From NCBI RefSeq assembly GCF_000702605.1, contig NZ_JNIR01000001.1:1354501-1418500 (forward strand): a stretch of DNA of 64,000 nucleotides. Direction: 5' to 3'. Within the stretch, counting starts at the first letter, position 1. The number at the start of each line of letters is the position of its first letter. The DNA comes from Exiguobacterium acetylicum DSM 20416 (GTDB lineage: Bacteria > Bacillota > Bacilli > Exiguobacteriales > Exiguobacteriaceae). Position numbers and translations under genes: made by a program. Shown one piece after another: positions 51,323-60,125 of this stretch. The notes below the pieces were generated by a model, which saw only the letters and a program-made list of their open reading frames with translations, had not been told where the DNA came from and did no database searches.

Positions 51323-52513
51323 TTAGCGTCCTTGTTGCTGACGCCATTTTTCTTTTCGTGCATCGAGTAGATCGATCGCATGGAGATACCAAGCATCTGT
51401 CGTTTGCGGCGTAACACTTGATCCCCACTCGCGTTTACCATGGTGTGATAATACCATATGCATGAGACGGTGATAAACAGCACGCGGTAATCGGATATCT
51501 TCTTCTCGAAGTGTTTGTTCGAGAACAAAACATCCATATGGCATATGCCCCATCAACACGCCGTCCAGATCAAGCGCAATGCCCGCCAGTTCTTCCTCTT
51601 CCTCTGTTACGTGCAGCAGTCTTGAAAAACGATCTGCCGAAGCCCCTGCATGTGTATACTCCCATAGCTTTCCGATGTCATGCAATAAAATGCCGAGTAA
51701 CAATTCGTTCGGATTTGGACGTTGATCTAACAGTGCAATCCCTTTTGCCGCTTGATAGAGAGCATCAAAACTATCATCCCAAGAAAATTGACGTATCTCT
51801 CGTTCAGCTGCTTGGAATAGTTCATTTTTATGATCGGCTTCTGCTTCTTGAATACATTTGAGTAGCGTCAAGTATGGTTGTTCACTATCACAAATTCCTC
51901 GACCAATCGTCATCATACAAGCAGTGTGTTTCAGCAACCCACCGATATAGGCATGGTGATGAAAAAGAGCAGCCGGTCGTGTCGAAAAATCTGCCCAGTA
52001 CTGTCGCAAAATCGAGAGCGCGATTTCTTGATGAGGAGAATCAAGCTGACCGACTAATCCAAGCAACTGATCACGGTATGTTTCAAGCGATTCACCTGCA
52101 GGTAACTGTGGCAAGAACTGCGTCGGTGAGGCATCATGAATCGGAGTGACACGCTGAACGGTCAATGATTTGTTTCCGGATTGCGGCGGATATTCCTCTA
52201 CCTTTGCCTCGACCCGAACGATTCGTGTTTCGAGATAGGGACGAAGTGCTTCTTCTGCCGTTCCTTGATTGATCCATTGTTTTCCCTTACAAGATCCAGC
52301 GGGCGAATTGAACGTGAATTGTAACCATTCTCGTCCGGTTTGACCAGTACGGATTTCACCAGAGGCAACAAGTAGGACCTCTTCCACTCGTTCACCGGGA
52401 GCACATGTATCAATCGAAAATCCAATCGGTTGATTCGACTGATTAATGGAAAAATCAACATTTTCATAAGGAGGCATCGTCACTTCTGGAAGTGCCTTAA
52501 ATAATTGAATCAC
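51323..52513 (-). CDS. YhaM-like 3'-5' exoribonuclease (OB-fold plus HD domain)
   Basis: 396-aa protein of the YhaM type. The N-terminal part (about 40-130) resembles a nucleic-acid-binding OB fold, and the HD hydrolase domain carries HHHAYIGGLLKHT near residue 185, LLHDIGKLWEY near 275, and LSHHGKREWGS near 362, the metal-binding His/Asp set. It is longer than Bacillus YhaM (about 314 aa) because of an extended N-terminus. Translation starts at a GTG with AAGGAG at 9 bp; no ATG is usable. The CobW gene begins 11 bp after its stop. Confidence 0.87.
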   Translation of the reverse strand: MIQLFKALPEVTMPPYENVDFSINQSNQPIGFSIDTCAPGERVEEVLLVASGEIRTGQTGREWLQFTFNSPAGSCKGKQWINQGTAEEALRPYLETRIVRVEAKVEEYPPQSGNKSLTVQRVTPIHDASPTQFLPQLPAGESLETYRDQLLGLVGQLDSPHQEIALSILRQYWADFSTRPAALFHHHAYIGGLLKHTACMMTIGRGICDSEQPYLTLLKCIQEAEADHKNELFQAAEREIRQFSWDDSFDALYQAAKGIALLDQRPNPNELLLGILLHDIGKLWEYTHAGASADRFSRLLHVTEEEEELAGIALDLDGVLMGHMPYGCFVLEQTLREEDIRLPRAVYHRLMHMVLSHHGKREWGSSVTPQTTDAWYLHAIDLLDARKEKWRQQQGR

Positions 52514-52586
52514 GTCATCTCACTCCTTTTTCTTCATTCATATCATAGCAGACACGATTTCATCACGACTACTATTAAGCAGATAT

Positions 52587-52600
52587 TGTAAGCGTTTTCT
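52587..52600. promoter_or_regulatory. cre-like site in divergent region
   Basis: TGTAAGCGTTTTCT matches cre except for the last base. It lies 54 bp upstream of the unknown gene at 52654 and 74 bp upstream of the YhaM-like gene. Confidence 0.4.
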
Positions 52601-52653
52601 AAATGAATTATGATGAAATTGGAAGTCCATTTTATGCTTAAGGAGGAGAAACG

Positions 52654-53139
52654 ATGATTCGACCACTTACTCAACTATACAGTGAAGCTGTTGGCACACT
52701 CGATCAATGGACGGTATCCGAAATCGTGACACGCGATCAAATTCGGCAAGCTGTTCAGTTGTACGATCCATATCAAATGCATACGTCGTATGCTTTGGAA
52801 CAATTGTTGATTCATGAATTGCGTGAGGCTTGTCAGCATGTCCAAGAACAAGGGCTAACGTTGGCTGATGCGCAAACAGAGCTTCTCATTCTCTCTGCCT
52901 TCCAAAGTGATGCGGGCTACCAAGCAGAAGAAATTCAAGATATGTCTCCCACTGCAATCAAACGACACTTGTCCTCGCTAGACGCTGCCTTTAATCGACT
53001 ATTGCATCAACTGTTTTTACATCAATCGCAACCAGACATCCTTTGTCAGCGATTCATGACGATTCTTTCAGGTGCGGTCGCCACGAAATGCGCAATCCGT
53101 GCTAAACGCTTCAAGGAAGCGACACTTGTCCATCCATAA
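52654..53139 (+). CDS. Protein of unknown function, helical
   Basis: 161-aa soluble protein I do not recognise. It is Gln- and Leu-rich and probably all helical (for example TSYALEQLLIHELREACQHV in part, and HLSSLDAAFNRLLHQLFLH). No signal peptide or membrane segment. AAGGAGGAG lies 8 bp before the ATG, a strong ribosome site, so it is very likely expressed. A cre-like site lies upstream and a strong terminator follows. Single gene, divergent from the YhaM-like gene. Confidence 0.75.
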   Translation: MIRPLTQLYSEAVGTLDQWTVSEIVTRDQIRQAVQLYDPYQMHTSYALEQLLIHELREACQHVQEQGLTLADAQTELLILSAFQSDAGYQAEEIQDMSPTAIKRHLSSLDAAFNRLLHQLFLHQSQPDILCQRFMTILSGAVATKCAIRAKRFKEATLVHP

Positions 53140-53172
53140 AAAAATCCTGACTCATGTGAGTCAGGATTTTTT
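53138..53172 (+). terminator. Terminator after the 52654 gene
   Basis: AAAAAATCCTGACTCA / TGAGTCAGGATTTTTT with a 2-nt gap; A and T runs flank it on both strands. Confidence 0.93.
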
Positions 53173-53290
53173 CATTCAACGACCTGGCATTCCAGCTCCT
53201 TGATTGGTTTTGTATGAAAATGCGGCGTTCCGCTTCGTCATATTCTATAGTCATCATGACAAACTATTCAATTCTTGTCAATTCTTTTCT

Positions 53291-53328
53291 AAAAAAAGTG
53301 GACCGATTTTCGATTGAAAATCAGTCCG
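53291..53328 (-). terminator. Terminator of the dCMP deaminase gene
   Basis: GGACTGATTTTC / GAAAATCGGTCC around AATC is followed by ACTTTTTTT on the minus strand. The region from here to the gene stop (53408) is AT-rich and shows nothing else. Confidence 0.75.
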
Positions 53329-53407
53329 AATGGAAGAGTGAATAATTACCATGGCAATGCTTGATTTCATCATACAATGCAATGGAAGCGTTTACAACCC
53401 TTTTCCG

Positions 53408-53974
53408 TTAAATTTTTTCAAGAAAATATTCGTTTGCGAGTGGCAAGTGAATGACTTCGATCCCACTCTGCCTCATCAGGTTCAACCCGTCCCCGTATTC
53501 ATAACCTGTCGAATAGACGACCCGATCGATTTTAGAGGCAATCAGCGCCAAACTACATGCATGACACGGACTATGGGTGACATAAGCGGTCGCATGACGC
53601 GCACTCGTCGAATCGGCTGCCAGCTTACCGAGCGCGTTGATTTCAGCATGAATCTCGTGTTGTTTCGACCATTCATGGTGTTCTTCTTGATTTTCGCACC
53701 GATAAAAAAGAATCCCGTTTCGTTCAATCGATTCTTCAACCACCGGGTGGTCAGGTCGTGATGTATAGAGAATACCCTCTTGCTTTAAGTAAATTTCGTT
53801 GCAATTCACATGCTGACTAGGTGTTCCGTTTATTCCGATCGAAATCGGCTTTTCATCTTTGACGATGACACAGGCAACAGATTTCGAGGCACATTTAGAA
53901 TGACGATCTGCCATCATCCGTGCGAATAATAACCATGTCGTATCCCATTGCAGCTGTTTCTCTTCACTTTTCAT
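53408..53974 (-). CDS. dCMP deaminase family protein (ComEB-like)
   Basis: 188-aa zinc-dependent deaminase of the dCMP/ComEB type, which turns dCMP into dUMP for the thymidylate pathway. The zinc motifs are HAEINALG (His ligand, catalytic Glu) and SPCHACSLAL (two Cys ligands). The N-terminal CASKSVACVIVKD and GINGTP are typical. It is not in a comE operon here. AAGGAAGGATTAGGA precedes the ATG. Confidence 0.88.
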   Translation of the reverse strand: MKSEEKQLQWDTTWLLFARMMADRHSKCASKSVACVIVKDEKPISIGINGTPSQHVNCNEIYLKQEGILYTSRPDHPVVEESIERNGILFYRCENQEEHHEWSKQHEIHAEINALGKLAADSTSARHATAYVTHSPCHACSLALIASKIDRVVYSTGYEYGDGLNLMRQSGIEVIHLPLANEYFLEKI

Positions 53975-54000
53975 TCCTAATCCTTCCTTTCATGAAGGAA

Positions 54001-54025
54001 AGGAACACGAAAAATCGTGTTCCTT
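54001..54025 (-). terminator. Hairpin after yaaN
   Basis: AAGGAACACGA / TCGTGTTCCTT with a 4-nt loop at the yaaN stop. The T-run after it is interrupted (TTCCTTTCC), so termination is probable but weaker. Confidence 0.6.
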
Positions 54026-55232
54026 AGTATGGTCGATTCGGTAATTCTCTGCTTTTTGAAGCGACTTCGATGACTTTTTGTTTCAGTTCGTTTTCCATTC
54101 GTTCTAACTCATGCTCCGCATCACGACGCTTTTGTTTTCCTTCTTGTTGGATGCGTAATGTTTCATCGAGTGTCTCAATCAAGTTTTGATGTGCAACCTT
54201 TAACGATTCAACAGATACGATACCTTTTTCGTTTTCTTCCGCAATTTCAATTGACGATTCCTTCAACAGCTTCGAATTTTGCTCAAGTAACTGGTTCGTC
54301 GTATTGGTGACATCCTTCTGCATTTCAAGCGCTGCCTTTTGACGCGACAGACTCAAAGATAGGACAACTTGGTTCTTCCAAAGTGGAATCGTATTGACGA
54401 CGGCTGATTCAATTTTTTCCGCTAGAATTTGGTTGTTTTGTTGAATGACACGAATTTGCGGTGCCATCTGCAAGCTAATCGTTCGAGATAATTTTAAATC
54501 ATGGATTTTCTTTTCAAAACGATCCGTCAATTGAATCAAGTCATTTAATTCCTGTAACTTCGTTTGATCCCGCGATACCTCGACTTCTGTTCGTAACGGT
54601 TCGATTTCATGTTGACGAACGTGAGCAATTTTCGTTTCGCCGGCTGCAATATAGACGTTCAATTCTTCGAAATAACGCTTGTTCTTTTGATACATTTGAT
54701 CAAGTAGCGTAATATCCTTCATTAAACCAAATTTCGATCGATCAAGATTGTGTACGACTTCTTCCAAATACGCACTCATTTTCTCGTATTGCAAGAAGTA
54801 CGTTTCCGCTTTTTTCTTCGCCCGACCAATGACCGGTACGTTCGACCAGAAACTCTTTTTTTCTTGGAGCGTGTCTGGATCCATTTGGCGGACACGTTGC
54901 ATTAAATCACTCAACAATTTTCCCGCTTCGCCGCCATCCTTCATTTTCACTTCACTTAAGACTTGATCAGAGAATTGGGATAACTCACGTTGAACAGGCG
55001 CGCCAAACTGCATGACAGCATCTGTTTTCTGAAGATCAATCACCTGTAGTAGACGTTCGATCTTTTGTCGTTGTTCTGACGGAACATCTGAAGGAATCAT
55101 CTCTTCGACCGGACGTGCCGGCATTTTAGGTGGTGTCTCTGCTACATTCAGATCGACCGATGGATCAGAAATCGTCGGTTGCTCTTGCTCATCAGGCCAT
55201 TGTTGCCATGTATCTTTATCAGAATGGGTCAT
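54024..55232 (-). CDS. yaaN: Toxic anion resistance protein (TelA/KlaA family)
   Basis: 402-aa TelA-family protein. The family is linked to tellurite and antimicrobial tolerance, but the mechanism is unknown. Mostly helical; the core starts near residue 60 (QRQKIERLLQVID) and carries WSNVPVIGRAKKKAETYFLQYEKM in part, with the conserved P-x-G motif. An acidic, Pro-rich N-terminus precedes it. Partner of xpaC as in Bacillus xpaC-yaaN: the ATG (55232), with GGAGGAGAG upstream, lies inside the end of xpaC (14-bp overlap). Confidence 0.9.
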   Translation of the reverse strand: MTHSDKDTWQQWPDEQEQPTISDPSVDLNVAETPPKMPARPVEEMIPSDVPSEQRQKIERLLQVIDLQKTDAVMQFGAPVQRELSQFSDQVLSEVKMKDGGEAGKLLSDLMQRVRQMDPDTLQEKKSFWSNVPVIGRAKKKAETYFLQYEKMSAYLEEVVHNLDRSKFGLMKDITLLDQMYQKNKRYFEELNVYIAAGETKIAHVRQHEIEPLRTEVEVSRDQTKLQELNDLIQLTDRFEKKIHDLKLSRTISLQMAPQIRVIQQNNQILAEKIESAVVNTIPLWKNQVVLSLSLSRQKAALEMQKDVTNTTNQLLEQNSKLLKESSIEIAEENEKGIVSVESLKVAHQNLIETLDETLRIQQEGKQKRRDAEHELERMENELKQKVIEVASKSRELPNRPY

Positions 55233-55962
55233 GTCGGTAACTCTCCTCCTGTTTTCGTTGTTCAGTCTCTTGCGCCAGTACCTTTTCAATCGTCAAAAGT
55301 TCCCGTTCTAAATCAACGGTGTCTCCTTCAAGCAACAAGGTTTGTTGCTGTTTCAGCTTTTGACCGATCATCTTTAAGTTCGAAATCAATTGATTTTTCG
55401 TATCCAATTGAACTTGGGCACCACGGCGTTCCAAATCGGCATATTTTTCTGAAATCGACAATAAGGAATCCAAGTAGAATGTAAAGAAGTCCCGAACTTT
55501 TTTGACGTCGCGTGGACTTTCATATAATTCCTCGAACAATACATGCGCTTCACGAGAGACGATTCGCATCTCGCTTCTAATTTCGCTATCTCGAATGGAC
55601 GGAACGATTTGATCGTACGTCTGGATTTTCGCAAATCCTTCTTCGATTGTCCGCTGCAATACTTGAAGCTCCAAATCATCCGTCTCTTCAAAACGGCGTG
55701 TCGCCCGTTCTGGTTTTAAAATGACACTTCCGACGAATTCCTCTTCATCGTCAAGAAGTAATTTCTTTTTCACATTTTTCCGCTTGATTTCAGTCGACTT
55801 CCGTTCTGTCCGATATCGTCGACCTGGTTTTGTCCGGTAACCGCTCCAAATGAACCACAAACCAAGAGCGATGAAGATTCCCGAGAAGTTGAACGTATCG
55901 GCTAATTGTAGAAATACGAACATCATACCGATGGAACCAAATATCCACCATGAAGACTTCAT
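55219..55962 (-). CDS. xpaC: XpaC-like 5-bromo-4-chloroindolyl phosphate hydrolysis family protein
   Basis: 247-aa protein of the XpaC family, named for effects on phosphatase-indicator hydrolysis; true function unknown. Two hydrophobic segments lie at the N-terminus (residues 3-40: IGMMFVFLQLADTF, GIFIALGLWFIW). A basic linker and a long helical cytoplasmic domain follow. It is the first gene of xpaC-yaaN and overlaps yaaN by 14 bp. AAGAGGGGATGAC precedes the ATG. Confidence 0.88.
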   Translation of the reverse strand: MKSSWWIFGSIGMMFVFLQLADTFNFSGIFIALGLWFIWSGYRTKPGRRYRTERKSTEIKRKNVKKKLLLDDEEEFVGSVILKPERATRRFEETDDLELQVLQRTIEEGFAKIQTYDQIVPSIRDSEIRSEMRIVSREAHVLFEELYESPRDVKKVRDFFTFYLDSLLSISEKYADLERRGAQVQLDTKNQLISNLKMIGQKLKQQQTLLLEGDTVDLERELLTIEKVLAQETEQRKQEESYRHDPF

Positions 55963-56165
55963 GTCATCCCCTCTTCCTTCGTGCTGATTCTTCTATCAGG
56001 TTTACGTGTCTTTATTTTAACATTACGTATGGTCTAACAAAAAGTTTCCCGTTTTTGCGAAATGTTACGCCTCATGTATTCATATTTCACCATACTTTTT
56101 AACGAATGACATCAGGCTGAAGAATGAACTGTTCAGGCTTTTCTGTTTGATATCCTTTCATGACA

Positions 56166-56202
56166 AATAAGGTAGTCGACAATTTTAGTCGACTACCTTA
56201 TG
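56166..56202 (-). terminator. Hairpin after the NSS transporter gene
   Basis: AAGGTAGTCGAC / GTCGACTACCTT is a perfect 12-bp stem with a 7-nt loop followed by ATTTG on the minus strand, 17 bp after the gene stop. Confidence 0.7.
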
Positions 56203-56218
56203 GAGAATACTTCATTTA

Positions 56219-57562
56219 TTATCCGAACAACGGCCAGACAAGAATAATGAGAATCGCGATTGGACTTAGGTAACATACACTCAGTCGCCAGATTGGAACC
56301 ATTTTTTTCATCATTGGGCTAGTCACCAATTCTTGTTCGACAAGTGCACGGTCTAACTTAAAGCCAGCAAAAATCGAAATTAATAATGCACCGATTGGCA
56401 TTAAAATATTCGAGACTAGGAAATCAACGCTATCAAAGAACGTTTTTCCCATGAGCTGTGCATCACCTAAGATTCCGAACGAAAGCGCGGACGGAATCCC
56501 GACGATTGCAATCGCTAGTGTCGCAAGCCATGTCGTCCGTTTTTTATCACGCATCGTCGCGTTTTCTTTACGATCCGTTAAGGAAGCAACAACGACTTCA
56601 AGCATCGCGATCGATGACGTGATCGATGCGAAAGCGAATAAAAGGAAAAACAACGTCAAGAAGACTGAACCAAACTGAATTTGGCTGAAGACTGTTGGTA
56701 AGACGATAAAGAGTAACGCTGGTCCTTCTGCTGGATCAAGACCTGAAGCAAATACTGCTGGGAAAATCGCAAATCCTGCGAGTAACGAGACAGCGACATT
56801 CATTGTAACGATCCAAGCTGCAGAACGATTAATCTCTCCACGTTCCTTCATATAGGAAGCGTATGTCAGCATCGCTGATACACCGAGCGATAGTGAGAAG
56901 AACGCTTGACCGAGTGCACTGAGCACTGATGTTCGATTCAGGACCGAGAAATCAGGCTGTATGAAGAATTTAACACCTTCCATTGCACCATCGAGTGTCA
57001 AAGAACGGACAACAAGAACAATGAAACAAACAAATAATAAAGGCATCATGATTTTACTCATTTTTTCAATACCAGATTGAACTCCACGTAAGACGATCCA
57101 ACACGTCAATGCGAGGAAAATCAATTGTCCTGAAATGACATAGAGCGGTGAGGCAGAAATCGTGCCGAACAGTTCACCAAGCGCACCACTGTCCATCGTC
57201 GTTAAACGACCAGTAAACCCTAGAATGGTATAAATCAATACCCATCCACCAATGACGCTGTAGAAAGAGAGCAACAAGAAACATGCGATGACACCAAGGA
57301 CACCAATGAACGTGAACTTCTTATGGCCAAGCTCCGAGAATGCTCGAAGTGCTGTTTTCCCGCTCGTTCGACCGATTAAAAATTCGGCAATCAAGACAGG
57401 CAGTCCCAGCAGTAAGGTAAACACGAGGAATAAGAGTAAAAACGCGCCTCCTCCGTTCGTTCCAGTCGTGTACGGAAATTTCCAAATGGCCCCCAGACCA
57501 ATGGCGGATCCCGCTGCTGCTAAAATAAATCCAACTTTTGAAGCCCATGCGTTTCCTTTCAT
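56219..57562 (-). CDS. Sodium-dependent transporter (NSS/SNF family)
   Basis: 447-aa LeuT-fold symporter of the neurotransmitter:sodium symporter family (Bacillus YocR/YhdH type), probably amino acid plus Na import. TM1 carries GSAIGLGAIWKFPY with the Na and substrate site; 11 to 12 hydrophobic segments are visible. Prokaryotic NSS with 11 TMs are common. ATG 57562 has AAGGAGGTG at 7-8 bp. Single gene; substrate unknown. Confidence 0.92.
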   Translation of the reverse strand: MKGNAWASKVGFILAAAGSAIGLGAIWKFPYTTGTNGGGAFLLLFLVFTLLLGLPVLIAEFLIGRTSGKTALRAFSELGHKKFTFIGVLGVIACFLLLSFYSVIGGWVLIYTILGFTGRLTTMDSGALGELFGTISASPLYVISGQLIFLALTCWIVLRGVQSGIEKMSKIMMPLLFVCFIVLVVRSLTLDGAMEGVKFFIQPDFSVLNRTSVLSALGQAFFSLSLGVSAMLTYASYMKERGEINRSAAWIVTMNVAVSLLAGFAIFPAVFASGLDPAEGPALLFIVLPTVFSQIQFGSVFLTLFFLLFAFASITSSIAMLEVVVASLTDRKENATMRDKKRTTWLATLAIAIVGIPSALSFGILGDAQLMGKTFFDSVDFLVSNILMPIGALLISIFAGFKLDRALVEQELVTSPMMKKMVPIWRLSVCYLSPIAILIILVWPLFG

Positions 57563-57686
57563 GGTGCTCCACCTCCTTTTCAAAATACTTTTTCATTGTA
57601 CAGAAAGAATCCGTGAAAGTCATCCTTTATCAAATATTTTCTTTAAAGCGTCAAAGCATAACCGCATACGCGTGTTGAATAAGCAT

Positions 57687-57726
57687 CAAAAAAGAGAAGA
57701 TCGTATACTTTTACGACCTTCTCTTC
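57687..57726 (-). terminator. Terminator of the opuF-lipid kinase operon
   Basis: AAGAGAAGGTCGTA / TACGATCTTCTCTT followed by TTTTGATG on the minus strand. Confidence 0.88.
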
Positions 57727-57738
57727 CTTCCAATTTTA

Positions 57739-58611
57739 TTATAGAGTGCCTCCATACATTCGGAGAAACTCTGGTAATACTTTGACTGTCACTGGTGTAT
57801 GAATCGCTTTTTCACCATCTGTATCAATGACTTTTGCATCTTTCGTTTTCAACTGAAAACCGCTTGTCAGGATATGCGTAAAGGAAGGATCATTGGCAAG
57901 ACCGATTTTTTGAAGGATCACATCACGAATAGTCGTCAAGTTTACTTCATCGACGATGACTAAATCAAGTTTCCCATCGTTATATGCTCCATCTGACAAG
58001 TTTGTTTCGATTCCACCGAGCGATTCTCCATTTGCCGCAAGGATTAGTACCGCTTCGCCTGTCATATGACGACCTTCGTCTAAGATTAATTCATATTCAA
58101 ATGGTTTTGCTTCTAGACTCGAACGAATCGTCGATAGATAATAACCCATCTTACCAAGACGTGCTTTTTCTTCCGTATCGATTCCAATTGATGCTTCTGC
58201 GACAAGACCAACGCCAAGGAAATTCAAGAAATAGCTATCTTCGACTTGTCCGAGATCAACTTGAACGACATGTTGCATCGCAATCGCTTCCGCGGCAAGG
58301 CGCGGCGCCATCGGCAACCCGAGTGTTCGTGCGAAATCATTACAAGTACCTCCAGGAATGATCCCAAGAATTGGTCGCTCGTCTAGTTTTGCGACGCCGT
58401 TGATTGTTTCAAAGACCGTTCCATCTCCACCAATGACGACGACGGCATCAAACGAAGATGATTCTTCCGCAAAATGCATCGCATCGCCGGCTTGTTTCGT
58501 ATTTTTAATGACGATTTCATCGAACAATGTACTTAACGGTTCGATGACTTCTCCAAGTAATCCCATACCATTCGTGCCCGCTGTTGGATTACTGATCAGT
58601 AATAGCTTCAT
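57739..58611 (-). CDS. Diacylglycerol/lipid kinase family protein (YegS/BmrU/DgkB type)
   Basis: 290-aa soluble lipid kinase of the DAGK catalytic family. ATP-binding motifs are ISNPTAGTNGMG at the N-terminus, VVIGGDGTVFETINGV near residue 60 and PGGTCNDFARTLG near 87. In DgkB the enzyme recycles diacylglycerol to phosphatidate. The ATG overlaps the opuFB stop by 4 bp, so it is coupled to an osmoprotectant transporter, an unusual pairing. Substrate not proven. Confidence 0.88.
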   Translation of the reverse strand: MKLLLISNPTAGTNGMGLLGEVIEPLSTLFDEIVIKNTKQAGDAMHFAEESSSFDAVVVIGGDGTVFETINGVAKLDERPILGIIPGGTCNDFARTLGLPMAPRLAAEAIAMQHVVQVDLGQVEDSYFLNFLGVGLVAEASIGIDTEEKARLGKMGYYLSTIRSSLEAKPFEYELILDEGRHMTGEAVLILAANGESLGGIETNLSDGAYNDGKLDLVIVDEVNLTTIRDVILQKIGLANDPSFTHILTSGFQLKTKDAKVIDTDGEKAIHTPVTVKVLPEFLRMYGGTL

Positions 58612-60125
58612 TGAATGATGCCTTCTTTCTTCAGATAATCACGAGCGACTTCATTCGCTGTTTTCCCACCATATGCGACCGCTTCATTCATTTTGGACAT
58701 CTCTTCATCAGAAATTTTACCTGATAATTGTTCGAGTGCCTGTTTTACTTCTGGATATTCTTCAATCGTCTCTTGACGCAGAAGAGGAGCCCCTTCGTAC
58801 GGCGGGAATAATTGCTGGTCGTCTTTTAGGACCACCATGTCGTATTTCGCGATTTCTGGATCCGTTGAGTAAGCATCAATGACATCGATTTCACCTGATT
58901 CGATTGCTTTATAGCGCAACTTCGGTTCCATCGTAACGACTTCTTTGAAATTGACGTCATATTTTTCTTGAATGCCTTTATACCCATCTTGGCGATCCTT
59001 GAATTCTAACGTGAAGCCGGCTGTTAACTGATTCGCGACCTGTTTCAAGTCAGAAATCGTCTTCAGATCATATCGTTCAGCTAATTTCTTCGGAACGGCT
59101 ACAGCATAAGTGTTGTTATAGTTCATAGGTGGTAGCAAGGCTAATTCTTGTTTTTCAAGACCGGCTTTCGCTTGTTCATACACTTCTTTTGCATCGTTTG
59201 ACTTCGGTTTTTCATTCGTCAAACTAGCAAGTACCGTTCCCGTAAATTCAGGATACGCGTCGATATCACCTGACTCGAGTGCCTTGTAGACGAATGTCGT
59301 CTTACCAAAGTTTGGTTTAACTTGAACTGTCAAATCTGTTTCATCTTCAATGACGATTTTATACATATTCATCAGGATTTCAGGTTCTACACCTAATTTT
59401 CCAGCAACGACGAGATCCGGTCGTTCACTGCGACCAAAGGCAAAAGGTGCGGCGACAATTGCGACCATCAATACGACTGCTGTTACGAGACGGGCTGTTT
59501 GTCGTTTACGAGTCGCGACTTCCGTTTGACGTAATAAGCCATCAAATAGAAGGGCGAGTAGTGCTGCTGGAATCGCACCAAGCAACAGTAGATAGTTATC
59601 GTTACGGTCGATTCCAAGGAGAATGATGGAGCCTAATCCTCCAGCACCAATCAAGGCCGCAATCGTTGCTGTACCAATGATCAGTACCATCGCGGTCCGA
59701 ATCCCTGCCATCATGACAGGTAAGGCTAGCGGGAGTTCGACTTTCCAAAGGCTTTGCATCGGAGTCATCCCACATGCGCGTGCCGCTTCCTTAATCGAGG
59801 GATCGACTTCGGCAAGCCCTGTATAAGTGTTTCGAACGATTGGTAATAAAGAATACAAGACAAGTGCAATGATCGACGGTACTGTACCAATCCCGACAAG
59901 CGGTATCATCAAACCAAGTAATGCGAGTGATGGAATCGTTTGGATGACTGAGGTCACACCAATCGACCACTCACTCAGACGTTTGTTACGTGATAAGTAA
60001 ATCCCAAGCGGAATAGCGATAACACATGCAATGAGCAAGGAGATGACAGATAATTGGATATGTTCGATCAACGCTTGAAGCAGTTCGCTTTTTCGGTCCT
60101 GATACGTCTCAAGCAATCCGTTCAT
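58608..60125 (-). CDS. opuFB: Glycine betaine/choline-type ABC transporter, permease fused to binding protein
   Basis: 505-aa hybrid. Residues 1-210 are a permease with five to six hydrophobic segments and the EAA loop EAARACGMTPMQSLWKVELP near residue 115 (core: EAARACGMTPMQS). After a sixth hydrophobic stretch (about 217-235) an OpuAC-type binding domain (about 240-505) begins with DLVVAGKLGVEPEILMNM and carries EFTGTVLA and YSTDPEIAKYD. This layout matches OpuFB-type osmoprotectant importers. Its ATG overlaps the opuFA stop by 4 bp. Confidence 0.92.
   Translation of the reverse strand: MNGLLETYQDRKSELLQALIEHIQLSVISLLIACVIAIPLGIYLSRNKRLSEWSIGVTSVIQTIPSLALLGLMIPLVGIGTVPSIIALVLYSLLPIVRNTYTGLAEVDPSIKEAARACGMTPMQSLWKVELPLALPVMMAGIRTAMVLIIGTATIAALIGAGGLGSIILLGIDRNDNYLLLLGAIPAALLALLFDGLLRQTEVATRKRQTARLVTAVVLMVAIVAAPFAFGRSERPDLVVAGKLGVEPEILMNMYKIVIEDETDLTVQVKPNFGKTTFVYKALESGDIDAYPEFTGTVLASLTNEKPKSNDAKEVYEQAKAGLEKQELALLPPMNYNNTYAVAVPKKLAERYDLKTISDLKQVANQLTAGFTLEFKDRQDGYKGIQEKYDVNFKEVVTMEPKLRYKAIESGEIDVIDAYSTDPEIAKYDMVVLKDDQQLFPPYEGAPLLRQETIEEYPEVKQALEQLSGKISDEEMSKMNEAVAYGGKTANEVARDYLKKEGIIQ

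Noticed and set aside
53383-53396. cre-like TGGAAGCGTTTACA
   Set aside because: It lies just past the 3' end of the dCMP deaminase gene, not near a promoter, and departs from the consensus.
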